Source: a virus
Direction: 5' to 3' (one strand)
Length of the DNA stretch: 53,298 bases
IMG/VR virus record: IMGVR_UViG_3300032291_003809
Span: 1-53,298 of that record
The notes below the pieces were generated by a model. That model ran no database searches. It was not told the DNA's origin and was given only the letters and a program-made list of their open reading frames with translations. The position numbers and the translations under genes were made by a program. Numbering within the stretch: the first letter of the stretch is position 1; the number at the start of each line of letters is the position of its first letter. Positions 51,518 through 53,298 of this stretch are shown piece after piece.

Positions 51518-51644
51518 GGTTCATTTTTTTTATGGTTTTATAAATATCAATTAAGCCCTGAAGTGTGATGGCTAAAACATATACTAAAATTCCTAGTGGA
51601 AGAGAGAAAAATAAGAATTTTAATAGCTGTAATATTGACCTCAT
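51501..51644 (-). CDS. Small membrane protein
   Basis: A 47-residue frame starting MRSILQLLKFLFFSLPLGIL with a helix at about residues 5-30 and a basic tail MNHGHRK. It lies between two neighbours with 8 nt to the lipoprotein gene and a 17-nt overlap with the next gene, and contains the AACCATAAAA leader of that gene. Confidence 0.5.
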   Translation of the reverse strand: MRSILQLLKFLFFSLPLGILVYVLAITLQGLIDIYKTIKKMNHGHRK

Positions 51645-51652
51645 ATCCAAAG

Positions 51653-51856
51653 TTAATTTCTAAATCTATAATGTGAACGAGGATTTCTTAAATGTTTATA
51701 ACTTTCGTATCTGTGTGGATATATCGGTCTATACTGATAAGGTCTGCTATAGTAATAAGCACGATTATAACCAACTCCGTAAGATAACAACGGGTCTACG
51801 ACTACACAACCTGATAATGATATTACAATAGCTAAAAGTAAAATAAGTTTTTTCAT
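51653..51856 (-). CDS. Small lipoprotein
   Basis: A 67-residue protein starting MKKLILLLAIVISLSGC: a basic N-terminus, hydrophobic stretch and a lipobox LSGC with Cys 17, followed by a Tyr/Arg/Pro-rich tail (PYQYRPIYPHRY). I use the ATG at 51856 because the longer in-frame start would hide the signal peptide. A surface lipoprotein could act in superinfection exclusion or receptor masking; that is a guess. Confidence 0.65.
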   Translation of the reverse strand: MKKLILLLAIVISLSGCVVVDPLLSYGVGYNRAYYYSRPYQYRPIYPHRYESYKHLRNPRSHYRFRN

Positions 51857-51860
51857 AAAA

Positions 51861-52130
51861 TTAGTTTGCGTGATTAAAAATCCCTGCATTTCCATCTTCT
51901 AATATTACAGGGTCCTGCTGATTAATATACATAATCCAACCTTTAAATTTAGTTCTCATTAAAGACCTGTAACTAGCTTGGTCTTCTCTTGCTGCTTGTT
52001 CCATAATAGCCTTTTCAAGGTCTTCTATTTCTCTAGCTAATTTTAATCTAGCTACGATTATGTTGTCTGCTGAAACTACAAAAAAGTCTTGTGCTACATA
52101 AGCTGTGTCAGCCCAAATGTATGTTTTCAT
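51861..52130 (-). CDS. Hypothetical protein
   Basis: An 89-residue protein with a charged helical middle (REIEDLEKAIMEQAAREDQ) and no recognised motif. It ends four bases before the lipoprotein start. The role is unknown. Confidence 0.45.
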   Translation of the reverse strand: MKTYIWADTAYVAQDFFVVSADNIIVARLKLAREIEDLEKAIMEQAAREDQASYRSLMRTKFKGWIMYINQQDPVILEDGNAGIFNHAN

Positions 52131-52135
52131 ATTTT

Positions 52136-52774
52136 TTAAATTAAAGGCATTGGAATAAAATTGTGAATTAAAGTGGGGTTTACTTCTAAATACAGAAACT
52201 TTTCATCAGATTTTAATACTTCAACAGGGATTAAGTCAAAAGCAATGGTTACTCTAAACTTTCCGTCATTAAGCCATTCTGAGCTCCTATGTCCATCTCC
52301 TTCAGATTTGCCTATTACACATAATCCGTCATGGCTAGGTATGGTTATTATATCAGATACATTTGGAATTTTATAGTCTGTATGGGATGGGTGCTCTCCT
52401 TCGGTATTAACACAATAAAAACCATGATATGTTTTATATCTAGGGTTCCAATGGCTGTGCCAATCAATATTCCTGCCCTTTTCAAAAAGGTTAACCCAAC
52501 AGCGTACATAGTACTCTTTCCCTGTATCAATTACTTGTGGGAATTGGTTAATCATATTCTTATATAATTTAGCCAAATTAGGACATGGGAAATTAAATAA
52601 GTTGTATTGCTGATGATAATAACTCGTAAAACTATTGTACTTATTATTTTCCTTAATTGGTGGATAAAACTTCTTTAAAGCTTCTTCTACATCAATACAG
52701 GTTTTATATAGCTTTTCATTATCAATACCATGGAAGTCAAATGTCCATAGGTAGTCTTTTACTATTTCTTTCAT
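52136..52774 (-). CDS. 2OG-Fe(II) oxygenase-like protein, remote member
   Basis: A 212-residue protein with WHSHWNP (H106, H108), a distal His (H162) and R174 in KFRVTIAFD, matching the layout of the other oxygenases in the window. Placed in the replication operon rather than the modification island, so its substrate may differ. The family match is weaker because the metal motif has an extra insertion before the distal His. Confidence 0.6.
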   Translation of the reverse strand: MKEIVKDYLWTFDFHGIDNEKLYKTCIDVEEALKKFYPPIKENNKYNSFTSYYHQQYNLFNFPCPNLAKLYKNMINQFPQVIDTGKEYYVRCWVNLFEKGRNIDWHSHWNPRYKTYHGFYCVNTEGEHPSHTDYKIPNVSDIITIPSHDGLCVIGKSEGDGHRSSEWLNDGKFRVTIAFDLIPVEVLKSDEKFLYLEVNPTLIHNFIPMPLI

Positions 52775-52779
52775 AGGTT

Positions 52780-52875
52780 TTATCTAAATATTTCATCTTG
52801 AAGTAATGCTGTAGCTATAAAGCACAATAATACTATAATGGCTGATTCAATGTTTGTTTTGGTTTGCTTATTCAT
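52780..52875 (-). CDS. Tiny membrane protein
   Basis: A 31-residue frame starting MNKQTKTNIESAIIVLLCFI with one membrane helix (about residues 11-25) and a short acidic tail. It has an AACC-ATG leader, overlaps the upstream gene by 8 nt, and precedes the oxygenase gene by five bases. Confidence 0.5.
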   Translation of the reverse strand: MNKQTKTNIESAIIVLLCFIATALLQDEIFR

Positions 52876-53077
52876 GGTTATTTGGTTTTGAAAATCTATA
52901 AATAGTAGTTACAGTTGCTCCACCCATAAACCCATAAGCTAAAGAAGCGTTAATAGGGTACAGGAAGAAAAAACTAATTAAAGAACAAATAATAAAAAAG
53001 AATACTGCAAAAGCCCACTTATTGTTAATAAGGAAGTCTAATACATCATAAACGAAGTCTTCTAATTTTTCTTTCAT
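52868..53077 (-). CDS. Small two-helix membrane protein (first gene of leftward operon)
   Basis: A 69-residue protein with an amphipathic N-terminus and two hydrophobic helices (about residues 20-39 and 42-58, with a FLYP turn) and a charged tail. As the first gene of the leftward transcript it is likely expressed early. No family recognised; holin-like or inhibitory membrane roles are possible. Confidence 0.55.
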   Translation of the reverse strand: MKEKLEDFVYDVLDFLINNKWAFAVFFFIICSLISFFFLYPINASLAYGFMGGATVTTIYRFSKPNNHE

Positions 53078-53136
53078 GGTTTGATAGTTTTATGGTTATT
53101 TGATAGCACTAAATTAGATTTTATTTACATACAACC

Positions 53137-53144
53137 CAAATTTA
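53137..53144 (-). promoter_or_regulatory. Probable promoter -7 box of the leftward operon
   Basis: TAAATTTG on the minus strand (CAAATTTA as given), 59 nt before the start at 53077 and followed by an AACCATAAAA-type leader at about 53086-53095. Same octamer as at 3579, 4597 and 18390. Confidence 0.5.
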
Positions 53145-53163
53145 TTTGTTAAAATTTTCTAAA

Positions 53164-53183
53164 TACTTTTTATGTATACAATT
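53164..53183 (-). promoter_or_regulatory. Motif shared with the capsid-operon regulatory region
   Basis: On the minus strand it reads AATTGTATACATA then AAAAGTA, the same as 3497-3517 apart from one missing base. It lies about 20 nt upstream of the -7 box. Probable regulator or upstream promoter element used at both ends of the genome. Confidence 0.45.
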
Positions 53184-53189
53184 CCCTGA

Positions 53190-53298
53190 AACTTCTCCTC
53201 TCTCCTCCAAAACGGCCAAAACCCCCTCACAATCTCACAGAACCGCCCCAAATTTTAAATTTCGCCCCAAAACCATATCATTACCCCAAAAAGACCTT
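53190..53298. other. C-rich, G-poor non-coding end with four C-runs
   Basis: No convincing gene in the last part of the window. The + strand has C-runs at 53222-53226, 53246-53249, 53265-53268 and 53284-53287 with almost no G; the sequence AAATTTTAAATTT lies between two of them. This strand asymmetry differs from the rest of the window. An origin or a G-rich structure on the other strand is possible. Confidence 0.4.

Noticed and set aside
53113-53298. An open frame in the last 186 bases that would join the PAP2 frame at base 1 if the window were circular
   Set aside because: It has no ATG, crosses the C-rich non-coding stretch and promoter motifs, has no membrane helix and lacks the expected K-x6-RP motif. 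Circularity is unproven, so I kept the PAP2 gene as truncated.
1-53298. tRNA genes, rRNA genes, CRISPR arrays, insertion sequences or integrase genes
   Set aside because: None was recognised on either strand; no direct-repeat-spacer pattern or transposase motif was seen.

Overview
The window looks like most or all of the genome of a tailless, probably membrane-containing DNA phage of a Bacteroidota host. It is AT-rich and genes are packed on both strands with 1-14 nt overlaps. There is almost no Shine-Dalgarno signal, but there are A-rich leaders and TAnnTTTG-type -7 boxes, as in Bacteroidota. It carries a HerA/FtsK-type packaging ATPase, a short beta-rich capsid protein with C-ending codons, and about two dozen small proteins with one transmembrane helix. 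I recognise no terminase, portal, tail tube, tape measure, integrase, tRNA, rRNA or CRISPR array. A membrane vesicle inside an icosahedral capsid is the simplest reading; about 53 kb would be large for such a virus.

Layout. 1-3412 (+): 3' end of a PAP2 phosphatase, a PD-(D/E)XK nuclease, a DnaA-domain-IV-like protein, unknowns and the packaging ATPase. 3413-22517 (+): the virion block, with a terminator and promoter, small membrane peptide, major capsid candidate, a second terminator, then a long run of small membrane proteins (including a peptidoglycan-binding protein, an HExxH protease-like protein, an LEA14-like protein and four related tail-anchored proteins). It ends with a 1430-residue Gly-X-Y protein and three collagen-like fibres with C-terminal S74 chaperones. 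22540-33437 (mostly -): a protein-modification island with 2-oxoglutarate/Fe(II) oxygenases, a TibC-like and a GT9-like heptosyltransferase, a GT4, a 901-residue fusion of about three glycosyltransferases, and a sulfotransferase. 33509-41482 (+): a DUF6165-like protein, an APS-kinase-like protein, more small membrane proteins, a second capsid-like protein and a 1364-residue modular Thr-linker adhesin. 41551-45448 (+): more glycosyltransferases (a DxD GT-A, GT25, GT2), two methyltransferases and a zinc ribbon. 45411-53077 (-): a recombination/replication operon (RecT, Cas4-like exonuclease, a possible minimal polymerase-like protein) mixed with tiny membrane proteins, a lipoprotein and one more oxygenase.

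How it may work together. The fibres are collagen-like (Gly every third residue) and very rich in Thr and Ser, with GPxGPx stretches. Around them lie eight 2OG-oxygenase-like genes, at least seven glycosyltransferase domains (one resembling the Ser-O-heptosylating TibC/BAHT enzymes, one in the family of collagen galactosyltransferases), an APS kinase plus sulfotransferase pair, and methyltransferases. My main hypothesis is a virus-encoded pathway that hydroxylates, glycosylates and perhaps sulfates its own collagen-like surface fibres. The gene content is seen in the sequence; the substrate link is inference.

All calls come from reading motifs by eye; no database search was run. Several short genes were found by reading gaps between longer genes on both strands.
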